Assembly: GCA_025786725.1 (NCBI GenBank)
Contig: JAHLTZ010000026.1
Location: 331,129 to 395,128 of the forward strand
DNA: 64,000 nt
Reading direction: 5' to 3'
Source: Syncephalis fuscata
Lineage: Eukaryota > Zoopagomycota > Zoopagomycetes > Zoopagales > Piptocephalidaceae
In this document: positions 37,148-47,130 of the stretch, one piece after another
Numbering within the stretch: the stretch's first letter is position 1
How the letters are laid out: the number at the start of each line of letters is the position of its first letter
Translations under genes and position numbers: made by a program
Notes under the pieces: generated by a model
Seen by the model: only the letters and a program-made list of their open reading frames with translations
Database searches by the model: none
What the model was told of the DNA's origin: nothing

Positions 37148-38209
37148 AGTTCAGTCCTATCACCAATACAGATATCTTGGAAGCAACGCTTATTCTGTGT
37201 TCATAAACATATACAATCATGCAGTATAATTAGCATATGAAATATAGATATATGATGTCACTTACAAGCTATTAATATTAGATTTTAATATAAGTATTAA
37301 ATATTATGTAATGGGCGTATTATTAACTAATATCTAATGTTACTTACGAGCTATCATTATGCTTAAATTGGTAATGCACGCAGTATAAATGATGGAATCA
37401 GCACATAACCAATTATATACGATATTACTTATGAGCTATTAGTGTTAAATTTTCAAAAACATATATGTATAAAGCCTGTTTAGTGAATAGTTAATTGATA
37501 CAATTATTACTTATGACCTATAAAGTACATAGAAGTAATTAATATGTAAATACTCTATATGCATTGTTACCTACGTCCTATTGATACAATTTATTAAACA
37601 CACACACAATGTATAATATGTAATTGGCATGTAGTTAATTGATATACGATAAAACTTACGAGCTATTCGTGTTGGTTATTAAAGATACAGTATATAATAT
37701 CTAATTAATACATCTTTAATCAAAACACAAAATTACTTACGGGCCATGAACGCTATTTTAGTTATACAAATAGTATTTAATTAGCTAAATAACTAATATT
37801 TTAGTTTTATTTTACCTCCTATTAATGGAAATTCAACATATTAGCACCATCAATACAATATTTTATTTATATTTAATGTTAAGCCTACCTTCATTTAATG
37901 GATTTGATTTATTTATTATACATTAACAAATAGCCATTAATCAACACATCAAAAACATATATTTTTATTACTTACCAACTAATATAATGCATTTAAAGCG
38001 CACAGTAAATGTTGGGATAACTATTTATAATTGCGACTTACTGGCTAATATTATGATTAGTTAGTTATAATCTAGTACGTATGCCAATATGCACATTTGT
38101 TATGATTATAACATACCATGACGGGCTAGAACTGGATTAGCATCCACCATGGCTGTACTGACTACAAGGGCTACGAGAATGTGCAGGTAACGGCAATAGA
38201 AAGCCTCAT
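37148..38209 (-). CDS. Predicted micro-exon gene with a run of 3-nt exons
   Basis: Exon 1 (38209-38117) encodes a signal peptide (MRLSIAV... then VALVVSTAMVDANPVLARH). It is one base shorter than its 94-nt paralogues, a break near 38180. Then follow, in order on the minus strand, tiny exons each between AG and a donor: CCA (38042-38044), TTG (37976-37978), GAG (37816-37818), a 12-nt exon (37741-37752), CTC (37660-37662), GAC (37575-37577), GTC (37515-37517), CTC (37433-37435), CTC (37348-37350) and CTT (37266-37268). Donors are GTAAGT (five of the 3-nt exons and the 12-nt one), GTAGGT, GTAAAA and, for GTC and CTC 37433, ATAAGT. All introns are phase 1. The spliced frame stays open (AIGAFMAPRRPPP) and closes with TGA formed at the junction with the exon at 37156. 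An AG|GTAGG site at 37888/37889 bisects the one long intron and may be a recursive splice site. Function unknown. Confidence 0.55.
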
Positions 38210-38330
38210 GGTGTCTTGATTTGTTAAATCAAACAAGTAAAATGGCCGATATATTGTAGTAATGATGCTACTAGTTATTTGTGTATATTTTGTGGTCTAT
38301 TTAAATCTATAATTGTGCTGAGATGTCGGC
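38115..38330 (-). repeat. Duplicated exon 1 plus promoter, copy B
   Basis: Partner of the 5660-5900 copy. Exon 1 and about 120 nt upstream align, including a GGTCTATTTAAATCTAT block (TATA-like on the minus strand) and a GATTTgTTAAatCAAACAAGTA leader segment. Confidence 0.6.
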
Positions 38331-38861
38331 AGAATGTTTTATGTCTAATATGCCATTGAAATATAACGTGAACCAATAAAACACGTATAAATAGTAACAT
38401 AAAGCTTGTGTATTAATATATTTTTGCTTTGCTTTATGTAGTCTAGTTCTTTGTTTTCTAAAATATTCAATAACAAGTGTTTTCATGTACTTAAACAAAG
38501 TAGGTTGTACTGAAAAACCTAATGCATTGTGTTTTTTGTGAATGCATATCATATGCGTAAACTATTTGTAGTTTATCAAGCCATAGGGTTATTCTAGACA
38601 GAAATCGTTATCATAAAATAAGTATAAAGCAAAATGCAGTGCACACAGGTATTATGTGTTTATATCATTTATTGGAAAGTAATCGTAGTATGCTATCATG
38701 GCTATTCAAACAAAAGCAAGAATATAATTATATAAAATTGAAGTCTTCTATAATATTAAATATAAAGCAATATAACTGTTGATATTTATAGCATAGCAAT
38801 GATCAGCTAATTGCCATTGCTACAATAGTATTAACGATAGCAATGGTTACCATTTAGCCGG
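38331..38861. other. AT-rich intergenic region
   Basis: A minus-strand frame at 38307-38552 shows no recognisable domain and overlaps the promoter duplication. I see no supported gene here. Confidence 0.35.
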
Positions 38862-40588
38862 TTAAATAATTCGTTGATTTTGTGACTGTTTACATTTGTC
38901 TTCACTTGCCCAATATTCCCGTACTTTATCCTTCTCTTTTTTCCGCTGATTCATATTTACTTGCTTAGAACTATAATTCTTTTATAATCGTTAATTATTG
39001 TTGATTAAAATTATTCTATTCTTACTTGTAAACTAAATATGTCCGACTGATTATTGGTTTGATTCGGTACATGCGGAACAAATATTCTTGGCGTTGACGC
39101 TAGCTTATCTAGCACTGACGTTGATGAAAGCTGTCCTTTCTTTTTAGATGACAATTTAGTAAAAAACTCTTCATTTGTTTTTTGACATAATTCTTTTGTT
39201 AAAGCTTTGTTTTGTTTTGACGAAAGTGCCTGTTTGCTTTTTTTCTTAAATAACAATTCAGTAAAAAACTCTTCATTTGTTTTTTGACATAATTTTTTGT
39301 TAGAGCTTTGTTTTGTTCTGGCGAGACCGCCTGTTTGCCTTTTCGTTCAACTTTGGTGTTTACGTTATCATCATCTAATATAACTGTAATAGATGTAGTT
39401 TTTCCCTTTGACTTATTTAAATATGAGTCCAGTTTTGATCTATGTTTGTATTTTCTTTGATAGATGCATTTGGCATTTCCAAGCAAGCTGTATCATTAGT
39501 GGATGTATTGGCACTATTATCAGTATCAGTAATACAAGTGTTTGTAGTGGTAGCATTATTAGTTGTCGTAGAAGTAACAATACTAGAGTGAGTATTGCCA
39601 TTTTCATTGCTGATGATTTTAGCCATAGCAACATCAGTGACAAGATCTGAAGTTGTACAAGTCGGTGTATTTTCACAATCGTTGGAGATAATTGTGTCTA
39701 CTTGACAACTGGCGCTAAAGATTCTGTAGTTATTTCTGTATTTAAATCCACAATCTTACTCCAATCAACCTTTTGCATCTTATTGGATAATGTTTCTACT
39801 GAATCGAGCACGTCATCTGAATGGCTTTTCATCTATTTAGCTGTCAGATACCATTATTACTATCGTTGTTACAGCTCGCTATTTACCTCGTCCGCAACTG
39901 CTTTGCACATATCTATCATAAAAAATAAATGACCTGGAACTAATTAAGTAGCATTGCTTACCTGGATGATTGCCATTAGCTTTTTTTCTAGCAGGTTGGC
40001 TCTTTTATGCTCCCATGTTATAGTAGCTATAAAAGTTTTTAGTATAGCTTCATGGAAAAATAGACGTTGTTCCTCTGGCCCATTAAGCAACGAGTATGCA
40101 TTGCGACAATCAAACTTCCAATCCAGAGTTTTGCCTCCAAACTTTCTAGAGACTTTTAAACTGATCTAAATGTATAATTGGATCAATATCTTGTCGATGA
40201 ATTATATACAGCACTAAACACTTGCTTTATCATCTAATTCTTTATTAGTAAATACCACGCCTTTCTCCATATTGAACATTTCAGCTAAAAAACACACTAG
40301 AATTTGTCGTTGATGAGTGTCACATGGCACCAAGTCATATTTGACATTCTAAATAACATTAATAAACCATTCACAACATGGATACTTTACAAATACCTTG
40401 GCACGATTTGTTAAATCTTCTTTTTCGAGAATATCGACCCAACAATCATATAAATTAGTTAACATAAAGAGATAGCCATCAGGTAGTATAATAAACTTAT
40501 AAAACAACCGTTGCTTTATACTAGGTTTTTGGGCTGGTAATGATGTCCATTCAACATCGTTCAATCTAGACAATAAATCTTTACGCAT
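38862..40588 (-). CDS. XLF/Nej1-like non-homologous end-joining factor
   Basis: XLF works with XRCC4 and DNA ligase IV in double-strand break repair. The N-terminal head is recognisable: VEWTSLPAQKP, LFYKFIILPDGYLFMLTNLY, DCWVDILEK...NRAK, then SRKFGGKTLDWKFDCRNAY, which matches XLF's (L/F)-x-W-x-F-x-C strand, followed by a helix WEHKRANLLEKKLMAIIQ (coiled-coil stalk). The tail is long and Ser/Thr/Asn-rich, with a 34-residue tandem repeat and a basic C-terminus. Exons: 40588 to about 40399, 40349-40226, 40165 to about 39961, and smaller ones. Intron 2 is GC-AG (AAA|GCAAGT, 40225-40166). The tail frame is broken at several points (near 39700, 39440, 39290), so it is either error-ridden or decaying. 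The match rests on the head domain; XRCC4 is the main alternative. Confidence 0.5.
39130..39335 (-). repeat. 102-bp tandem repeat inside the XLF-like gene
   Basis: Two copies of a unit encoding about 34 residues (QNKALTKELCQKTNEEFF type). The nearly identical string GTAAAAAACTCTTCATTTG begins at about 39159 and again at about 39261 on the plus strand. Confidence 0.75.
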
Positions 40589-40707
40589 TTTAAATTCTTT
40601 TGCTTAATAACAATAAAATAGAAAAATGGCCGTTTATATCTGTTTTATTCTTTTGTTTTTATTGTTAAACAAAATAGGCAACGCGTTTATTTACGATTCC
40701 AAACACC

Positions 40708-42333
40708 ATGCACGCTTATTATAGACCAATTCTACCGGTGTTAACACGACGATTCTACACGTCTGGCCAGCCTCTAATGTCTGGCGTGTCTACAATACGC
40801 CAAATATTAATAAAGCAACATGCAGGCCAGCCTACTTGTATACACGGCTGGATTCGCTCAGTGCGAAAGCAAAAGAATATGGCGTTTGTCGATGTCAATG
40901 ACGGCAGTTGCATGCGTGGTATTCAAGTCATCGTCGATCAGCCTATTGACGGGTAAGTTATTCGGATATCTGCTATTGACGTCCAGCTCTGACATATTCA
41001 GTAAAGACTGGCAGCTGGTTGCGCGGTGCAGATCGACGGACATTTAGTTGATAGTCCAGGTCATGAACAGTCGCTTGAACTGCATGCTCGAAATATTAAA
41101 GTAGTTGGAGAATGTGATGCAGAGGTATGTAAACACATAGGTATTCAGTTGGTTTACTGATTTGTAGAATAGAAATATCCATTACAAAAGAAAAGACATA
41201 CATTAGAGTTTTTACGAGAATGGCCTCATTTAAGATCACGTACACATACAATGGGAGCAGTATTACGTATAAGAAACCAGGCAATTCATAGATTGCATCA
41301 ATTCTTTCAGGTCATTAAATTAATGTTATATAGTGTTTAAACTAATAGATGGTTTAGAATAATGATTTCTTACAAATCAATACACCAATCTTGACAGCAC
41401 ATGACTGTGAAGGTGGTGGCGAAGTATTTCGTGTAAGCACAAATACACCAGCTGTCCATGGTAGCAATAAGGTAGAGGATGGCTTAGATAGTAGTAATAA
41501 CGAGTTTTTGGTCGACCGGTCTATCTTACGGTATCGGGCCAGCTTCATTTGGAGGCTATAGCTATGGCTGCATCTCGAGTATACACACTGAGTCCTACAT
41601 TTCGTGCGGAGCCTTCACAAACATCCCGACATTTGGCGGAATTCTGGATGTTAGAGGCCGAAATGTCATTTATTACTGAGCTTGATCAATTAATGGATCT
41701 GTGTGAATCATGTATTGTCAATACAACACGACAGCTACGCACTACACTACCAGATGAGATAAATCTATTTAAGCGATGGGTTGATCCAGAGCTAGAAAAG
41801 CGGCTTGCTTTGCTGGCTGCAGATCAGCAACAGTCCTATGCTCGTATGACATATACCGAGGCTATTGAGGTGTTGCAGAAAGCGCCAGTCAGTTTTAAAT
41901 TTGCGCCTACATGGGGTGCGCCACTTCAAAGTGAACATGAGCAATATTTAGCTGATCGTCACTGTCAGCGTCCGGTATTTGTCACACACTATCCTGCTTC
42001 GATAAAACCATTCTACATGTTGGTTGATCCTGCATCGGCCTCTGAATCAGATAAATCAACAGTGGCATGTATGGATTTATTAGTGCCAGGTGTAGGCGAG
42101 TTGGTGGGAGGAAGTCTTCGAGAGAGCAATGAAGCGACATTGAGAACACGTATGGAAAAGGCGGGCGTGGATCCACAAGCTCATGCTTGGTATCTTGATC
42201 TTCGAAGATTTGGTGGTGTACCTCATGGTGGCTTTGGTCTTGGACTAGAACGTTATTTGCGGGCCGTGACGGGTATAGCAAGTATCAAGGATCTAATACC
42301 ATGCCACGATCCATTGGCCAATGTCCCTGCTAG
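40708..42333 (+). CDS. Asparaginyl-tRNA synthetase, mitochondrial
   Basis: Class II synthetase that charges mitochondrial tRNA-Asn (the yeast counterpart is SLM5). A basic, Arg-rich start ([20 protein letters not shown]) suggests a mitochondrial presequence. The OB-fold follows ([20 protein letters not shown]), then [20 protein letters not shown] (motif 1 region), [20 protein letters not shown] (motif 2) and [16 protein letters not shown] (motif 3). Exons: 40708-40952, 41007-41124, 41173-41310 and 41358-42333. Two single-base gaps break the frame: TTTTT for TTTTTT near 41506 and CC for CCC near 42300. With the second corrected, the protein ends in the canonical PRSIGQC..C and stops at 42331-42333, just short of the convergent gene. 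Uncorrected, the frame runs on to 42406. Confidence 0.9.
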
Positions 42334-42337
42334 CTGT

Positions 42338-43574
42338 CTAATAGCTATCATTAAGCAAGTGTTTTATGATTCCGAGTGCGCTGTAGCGATATGTATCACT
42401 GCCTAATAAAATATAATGATTAAGATGATGATAGAGTTCATATAGCTTTACTCGGCGATCTCGCTGTTTAGTAGGTGGAAATGAGCGGTTGTATTCTTCA
42501 TAAAAATCTAATAATAATAATGTATATATATAAATATAAATAGTACTATACAATTATGTGCAATATTAATACCATGCGATAACCCGCCAACATTCTATTA
42601 TGCCAAACTCGGCCTCATAGTGTCCCTGATTATTTGATTAATAGTTTAATTATTAAAGTTTGTAATTTGCTTAAAAATAAAGAGCAGGATCATAAATACT
42701 GCTTGACCTGTATCGGCTCGTATACCCCAATTACCGGCCCCTAATGAATATTTAGTAATAATAAATATCATGTTGAAATACTTGCATAAATTCCATGAAT
42801 TAGACTTGGCTTAATCAATGTATTGTCCCCAATAATCTGCGGTACTATTTCTAATAATTCTTCACCTAATTGAAACAGCTCTTGATCATGAGAAAGAGTC
42901 TTAAACAACGGCAATAACCGCTGATTTTGCCAAAAGCTAGTCCAATTGTCGATACATGGATCGTTTGATTGTGGTGTTGCTCCACAATAAGTAGTGCATA
43001 GAAATCCGTAATAACACGGTTTATCATTACTTTGACAGTCATCATTCCAAGAAGATCCAATAGCTTTGGCAATTAGTGGATCGTCTCTATTCACTGAACT
43101 TATTTTATCGCATTTATGCAATTGAGCCAAATGTTGGGCTAAATTACGCTGATGGCTTTATTACAGTAATGATGATTTGTCAATTTATTTACTAGTTACC
43201 TGTGCTGCAGCATCCTTTTTGCCAGACATTTGAACATATTCAGTGACAAGAAAGGCACCTTTATCACTACTATCTAACTCTCCATATAGTATTGGCTGCG
43301 GTGCAAATCCTTCGACGACCTTATTGATCAAGCTTAAAGATAAATACTCGGCTTGAAACATCTGCAAGGCTTTATCTCCATAATGAACCTAATATATTGT
43401 TAATAAATATTGTTAATAAACATGGCTACCTACTTTGACAAAAAAAGGTCCCTGATCTGTTTGATAGCAACTAGTAGCGCTGGTATCGCCACCGCTTACT
43501 ACGCTTGCCTTATATACAGTTGCGCAGTGTTTGTTTTGTAATAACGCTTTTACAATACACGATATTGGTTTCAT
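42338..43574 (-). CDS. Fructosamine-3-kinase family protein
   Basis: FN3K-type kinases phosphorylate glycated protein lysines (ketosamines) and so help reverse early glycation. ATG at 43574 (MKPISCIVKALLQNKH), then FFVKVHYGDKALQMFQAEYL (nucleotide-binding lysine and glutamate), AFLVTEYVQMSG (hinge), AQHLAQLHK, YYGFLCTTYCGATPQSNDPC, DNWTSFWQNQRLLPLF, LIHG followed after an intron by AGNWGIRADTGQAVF (catalytic HGDLWxGN), then GHYEAEFGIIECWR and a C-terminal ..YELYHHLNHYILLG. These are all family hallmarks. The HGD segment needs one extra G near 42797, and YDPALYF needs one extra T near 42695. The intron 42785-42741 fits a GC donor (T|GCAAGT). The stop at 42338-42340 is 4 nt from the AsnRS stop on the other strand. 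Confidence 0.85.
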
Positions 43575-44060
43575 GGCTATTAAAAGAAAAAGTGATTAAT
43601 AAATGATGACGTGGACACTGAGGTGTGACAATATTTATTGATATAGCCTGCTAATCTATCGCTTTATTTATTTTAAAGTGTATAGTGTTGCTTAATTATT
43701 TAATGATAATCTGCTGCATGATAATGAATATATATATAGCCATTATAAATATAATCATTATCATGAAGCAGATTATCATTAAACAATTGCACACTATCAA
43801 TAACGGTAATTTTCATTGCCATCTATATTCACTATAAATATTGATTTGATTGCTGATATTATACATTTTTTGGTTATCTATTTAAGTTCATATTATTTTA
43901 TTTTTTGGCCAATTAAGAAATAAAGCTTTTAAAATACAACCTTACTATGCATGAAATTAACTTCATGACTACTAGAGATAAGGCAATTATGTATGATGAC
44001 ATGGACATTACCTAGGACTGATATTGCTTTATTTATTAGTATATTTTACAAGTTATTAAT
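43575..44060. other. Intergenic region containing a hairpin element
   Basis: No gene seen. It contains the inverted repeat at 43682-43797 and two loosely similar GATGACrTGGACA segments (about 43600 and 43998). Confidence 0.45.
43682..43797. repeat. Long inverted repeat (hairpin)
   Basis: Left arm 43682-43727 and right arm 43755-43797 are complementary over about 43 nt with two mismatches and three gapped bases (core TTTAATGATAATCTGC). The loop is about 27 nt and AT-rich. It may be a miniature transposable element or a transcribed hairpin. Confidence 0.75.
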
Positions 44061-44441
44061 CTAACAAGGCTGCGTCGTTCTACCACATTTGCGGCATTCT
44101 CGATGACGCAGTAAAACCATACTGAGTAGACCGAACGGAAACATAAAAATAGTAAGTAAAAGACATGGAAATAGGTATGTTCTGACCCAGTAGTGAGGCC
44201 GACCGTCAACACACAATAGCTCATTGGGTCGTGAATAATCCACGGGCCCATAAGTCATTGGTTCTGATGTACTGCGAGCCATTATAGAATTAGATTTGGG
44301 TTGATAGATTGACATCGCTGATATGGGCGATGTCATATAAGAAGATGATCTTGGTGGCAGTGTTGGCGAATACTGTAATGTAGCCGATTTATATCGGTAG
44401 ACTGTCTTGTCTGATTGAGAATACAGCTGAGGATATTCCAT
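44061..44441 (-). CDS. BRI3-like membrane protein
   Basis: A single exon of 126 residues from ATG 44441. The N-terminal 75 residues are Ser/Pro/Tyr-rich. The C-terminus has one hydrophobic segment and a Cys-pair motif, YLFPCLLLTIFMFPFGLLSM then VLLRHRECRKCG. FPFG followed by (L/C)R.RxCxxCG matches the C-terminus of brain protein I3 (BRI3/pI3), a small endolysosomal membrane protein. The first Cys pair typical of the relatives is reduced to one Cys (ELLCVDG). LITAF-type proteins are the main alternative. The open frame extends upstream to 44498, but 44441 is the better start. Confidence 0.5.
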   Translation of the reverse strand: MEYPQLYSQSDKTVYRYKSATLQYSPTLPPRSSSYMTSPISAMSIYQPKSNSIMARSTSEPMTYGPVDYSRPNELLCVDGRPHYWVRTYLFPCLLLTIFMFPFGLLSMVLLRHRECRKCGRTTQPC

Positions 44442-45177
44442 GATAATGATAAAATAGTAAACGGAAAAAGAAGGGGTATTATGCAAGTCAATACCCAAAA
44501 AACAGTTAGCGTATATATTTATACAATTGGTAAGAGCGGTTCAAACAAAATAATAAACGCATGCGGTGGCGCTACATGTTTGAAAAATTCGATTAAAACG
44601 GCAATGCCAAGAATTGCCAAGATATGGTATGAATCATCAAATGTTCAGTATTGGTGATCACACATTTGCCCAATTATTGATATCTTTGCAACAGCTGTGC
44701 TTCAGATTACATATTTACACACGGTTAGCAATGTATATAGCATTAAACAATGTATTCAAGTGATAAAGCATAAATAATAAACCTTGGGCAATCGATAAAT
44801 ACTGATCACATATATTTTGATTAATTAGTATAATACACTGCTTTCTATACAGCATCTGATGGTTACTACTATCTACCACAAAACACAGTAATACAATACA
44901 AACAATAACTTATTAAAAGACAGCGTATATATAATAGTATATTAATAGACTACTCTTATATTTAGATTTTAATGATTTATTTTTTAAAACAACATTACAA
45001 AAATACAATTATGTGCTATGTACTTGTTCGCCTGTTGAACCGGTATTGCCAAGAACATGCATAACAAATAGTTAAAATACCTGTAAGTAAATAACAACTA
45101 TAGTTGCATCATTAATCATCGGCAGTAAGTTCCGTCTATTTAGTCGTTCATTTCATTTAACGATCAAGTAATCAGCA
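44442..45177. other. Intergenic region without a supported gene
   Basis: AT-rich. A short minus-strand frame near 45066-45016 (MHVLGNTGSTGEQVHST) is too short to judge. It must include the promoter of the BRI3-like gene. Confidence 0.35.
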
Positions 45178-45493
45178 TTATAGTTCGTGTAACGTTCTAT
45201 GAAACAATCGTAATCCAGCTTGATACTCATTAACTAGCACGTTGGAATTAATATTAAATAACCCATCATTGACAAACCATGCTCCAATATCAAATATGAT
45301 AATTATAACAATATTTTAATTTACTTCTGTCATCAGTAGTATATATCTTGTATACACGCATACACAGTTTTTTGTTTATTATGTCATTGTGGTTTACACA
45401 CCCGAAGATGATCGCAAATAAATCATAATGGCCAGAAAACGAAGTAAGTTTTATAGGTGCATCGTATAATTGTATATATATACACATACACAC
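45178..45493 (-). pseudogene. Gene remnant of unknown family
   Basis: Two overlapping minus-strand frames read YDAPIKLTSFSGHYDLFAII..NKKLCMRVYKIY and then, one frame over, IIFDIGAWFVNDGLF..VNEYQAGLRLFHRTL before a stop at 45178-45180. One missing base near 45300 would join them. The VNDGLF..V segment loosely recalls FINDWLFSVGG in the C-terminal part of the secreted kinase-like gene at 10.7 kb, so this may be a fragment of the same family. No start or upstream exons found. Confidence 0.35.
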
Positions 45494-45508
45494 GTAAACA
45501 ATCCTTCT

Positions 45509-46130
45509 TTAACCACGGCCGCGTCCTCGTCCACGGCTTCGACCGCCGCGGGGTCCGCCGCGACCACGTCCACGTCCGCGTCCACCGCTTCTATAGCAAT
45601 ATATTAGCCAGTGTTTATTCACTAGCCATTCGACTTACCCTCTTTCTTCTTCTTTGATTTTGCCTTGGGCGAATCGTCAACCAGTAGCGTATCTAGCGGC
45701 AAACTATCCGGCAGAATAAAGTACCGAATATTATTACCGCGAATACTTAGTGAGTCGAGATTGGCCGGGTCGCGATTCTTCATCGTCATCTTGACCATCT
45801 TTAAATGTGTATTCATACTCATATCCACACCTATCAATTATTACATATATCAATATGTCAATATATGCCTATTGTGTATCATCCAACTTAAACATACCAG
45901 TGATAGTACCGTGAACAACCGTGCCATTCTTAAGCTCAATGGTCACGACTTCGTTGCTCAGCTTCATCAAAAATCTACATAGAACATCTATTATTATTTG
46001 ATAGGAATTCATATAGATCGTCGCTTCTAGTAGCTTTCTAACTTGTTCAAACGCGTCGCAACACGTTCTACAGGCTAATTTCTCGCTGATGATGAGGCGA
46101 TGACGCGTCTACTTACCTGACTAGCTTCAT
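45509..46130 (-). CDS. SMD1: Small nuclear ribonucleoprotein SmD1
   Basis: Sm-ring subunit of spliceosomal snRNPs. Exons: 46130-46117, 45974-45898, 45830-45639 and 45590-45509. The protein reads [20 protein letters not shown] (Sm1 with [13 protein letters not shown]), then [17 protein letters not shown] and [19 protein letters not shown] (Sm2), the D1 pattern. A Lys-rich linker ([10 protein letters not shown]) leads to an RG-repeat tail ([15 protein letters not shown]). The last junction is off by one base, probably a lost base in the A/G-rich linker. Its partner ring subunit SmD3 lies at 20.2 kb. Confidence 0.93.
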
Positions 46131-46496
46131 GATGCCTCAAATCACGAGTAATCAGTGGAATTTAATGGGAAAAGTGCCTATCGTGTAATACAGGATGGCT
46201 GTACGGATACAAGATGGATAGATATTGCTTTCTACAGCAGTATCCGTTGTGAGCCTGAATAGATGGATGGATGGATGGATGGATGATGGTGGTGATGATG
46301 ATAGTGGCGGCGACGATCTTAGTGATGACGATAATAATAATAATGTTAATAATGTTAATAATAATGTTAATGATATGTGACGTTTGTTTACATTGTTAAT
46401 AGTAATAAAATGGTGTAATAATCATCGACGACGCGTTAATATTAAATACTACTCTTGTTGTTATTACTGAATCTATCACATTTAACATTGAACAAG
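46131..46496. promoter_or_regulatory. Divergent promoter region of SmD1 and Spc19
   Basis: Contains a GGAT/GATG run (about 46260-46310) and an ATAATAATGTTAAT run (about 46331-46372). No gene. Confidence 0.4.
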
Positions 46497-47015
46497 ATGA
46501 ATGCACAGCTGGAAGGATGTATTTCACGTCTACAAGAAATGAATGACGCGGTAATCTACAGTCAAGTTAAATAGTATACAGTATAATAACAATCTATTAG
46601 TTGCAAATCTGTACGCAAAGTCTTCAACAGGCTACATCGGATTTTCCTCGTTTACAGTCTGTATCTGTACTTAAAAGAGTAAGTAGTCCATTGCATTAAT
46701 GAACTAGTCAACTAACATTATTATCGTATAGGACTATGAACTTGTAACTGAGGCAGAGATGCGAGCAGCCAAGGATCAAGTGGCCGATCAAGTGGACCAC
46801 AAATGATCAATCTTTTGAGTCAAGTAGAGGATATTTTGTGTGCACTGGAAGTGGAACGAGATCATATTGCTACCAAGGTAACAAATAGTCTATCTATTGA
46901 TTCAATTATATAAACAATTATGTCTATTTAGTTAGATGAACCAATGCCTGTTCAAACTACACCGGTTAAACGGACACCAATTGCGAAACCAGGTGTACAG
47001 CGACTTAAAGCATAA
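46497..47015 (+). CDS. SPC19: DASH complex subunit Spc19
   Basis: The DASH/Dam1 complex couples kinetochores to microtubule ends in fungi. Four short exons begin MNAQLEGCISRLQEMNDA, then LQICTQSLQQATSDFPRLQS, DYELVTEAEMRAAKDQVADQ and MINLLSQVEDILCALEVERD. The order L-x-x-C/S..., DFPRL, (Y/H)(E)L(V/I)(T/S)E, then I-x-x-L-L-x-x-(V/I)E is the Spc19 pattern. One C is missing near 46789 (GACCACAA for GACCCACAA). The Pro/Thr-rich tail ends RLKA at a TAA at 47013-47015. About 115 residues, short for the family. The coiled-coil gene that follows on the same strand could in principle be a continuation. Confidence 0.75.
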
Positions 47016-47130
47016 AACGGAAGAAGGAGATGTTAGCTCGAGATCTTAGGAAGTTCCGTATGCAATAGTGACAAAGTAAGTGCTATTTATAAATTGAGTG
47101 TATGTATTGACGAGTCAATAGGAACAAGAG

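Noticed and set aside
42334-42406. AsnRS coding sequence extending to 42406 and overlapping FN3K
   Set aside because: The extension is in the wrong frame. Restoring one C near 42300 gives the canonical class II C-terminus and a stop at 42331-42333.
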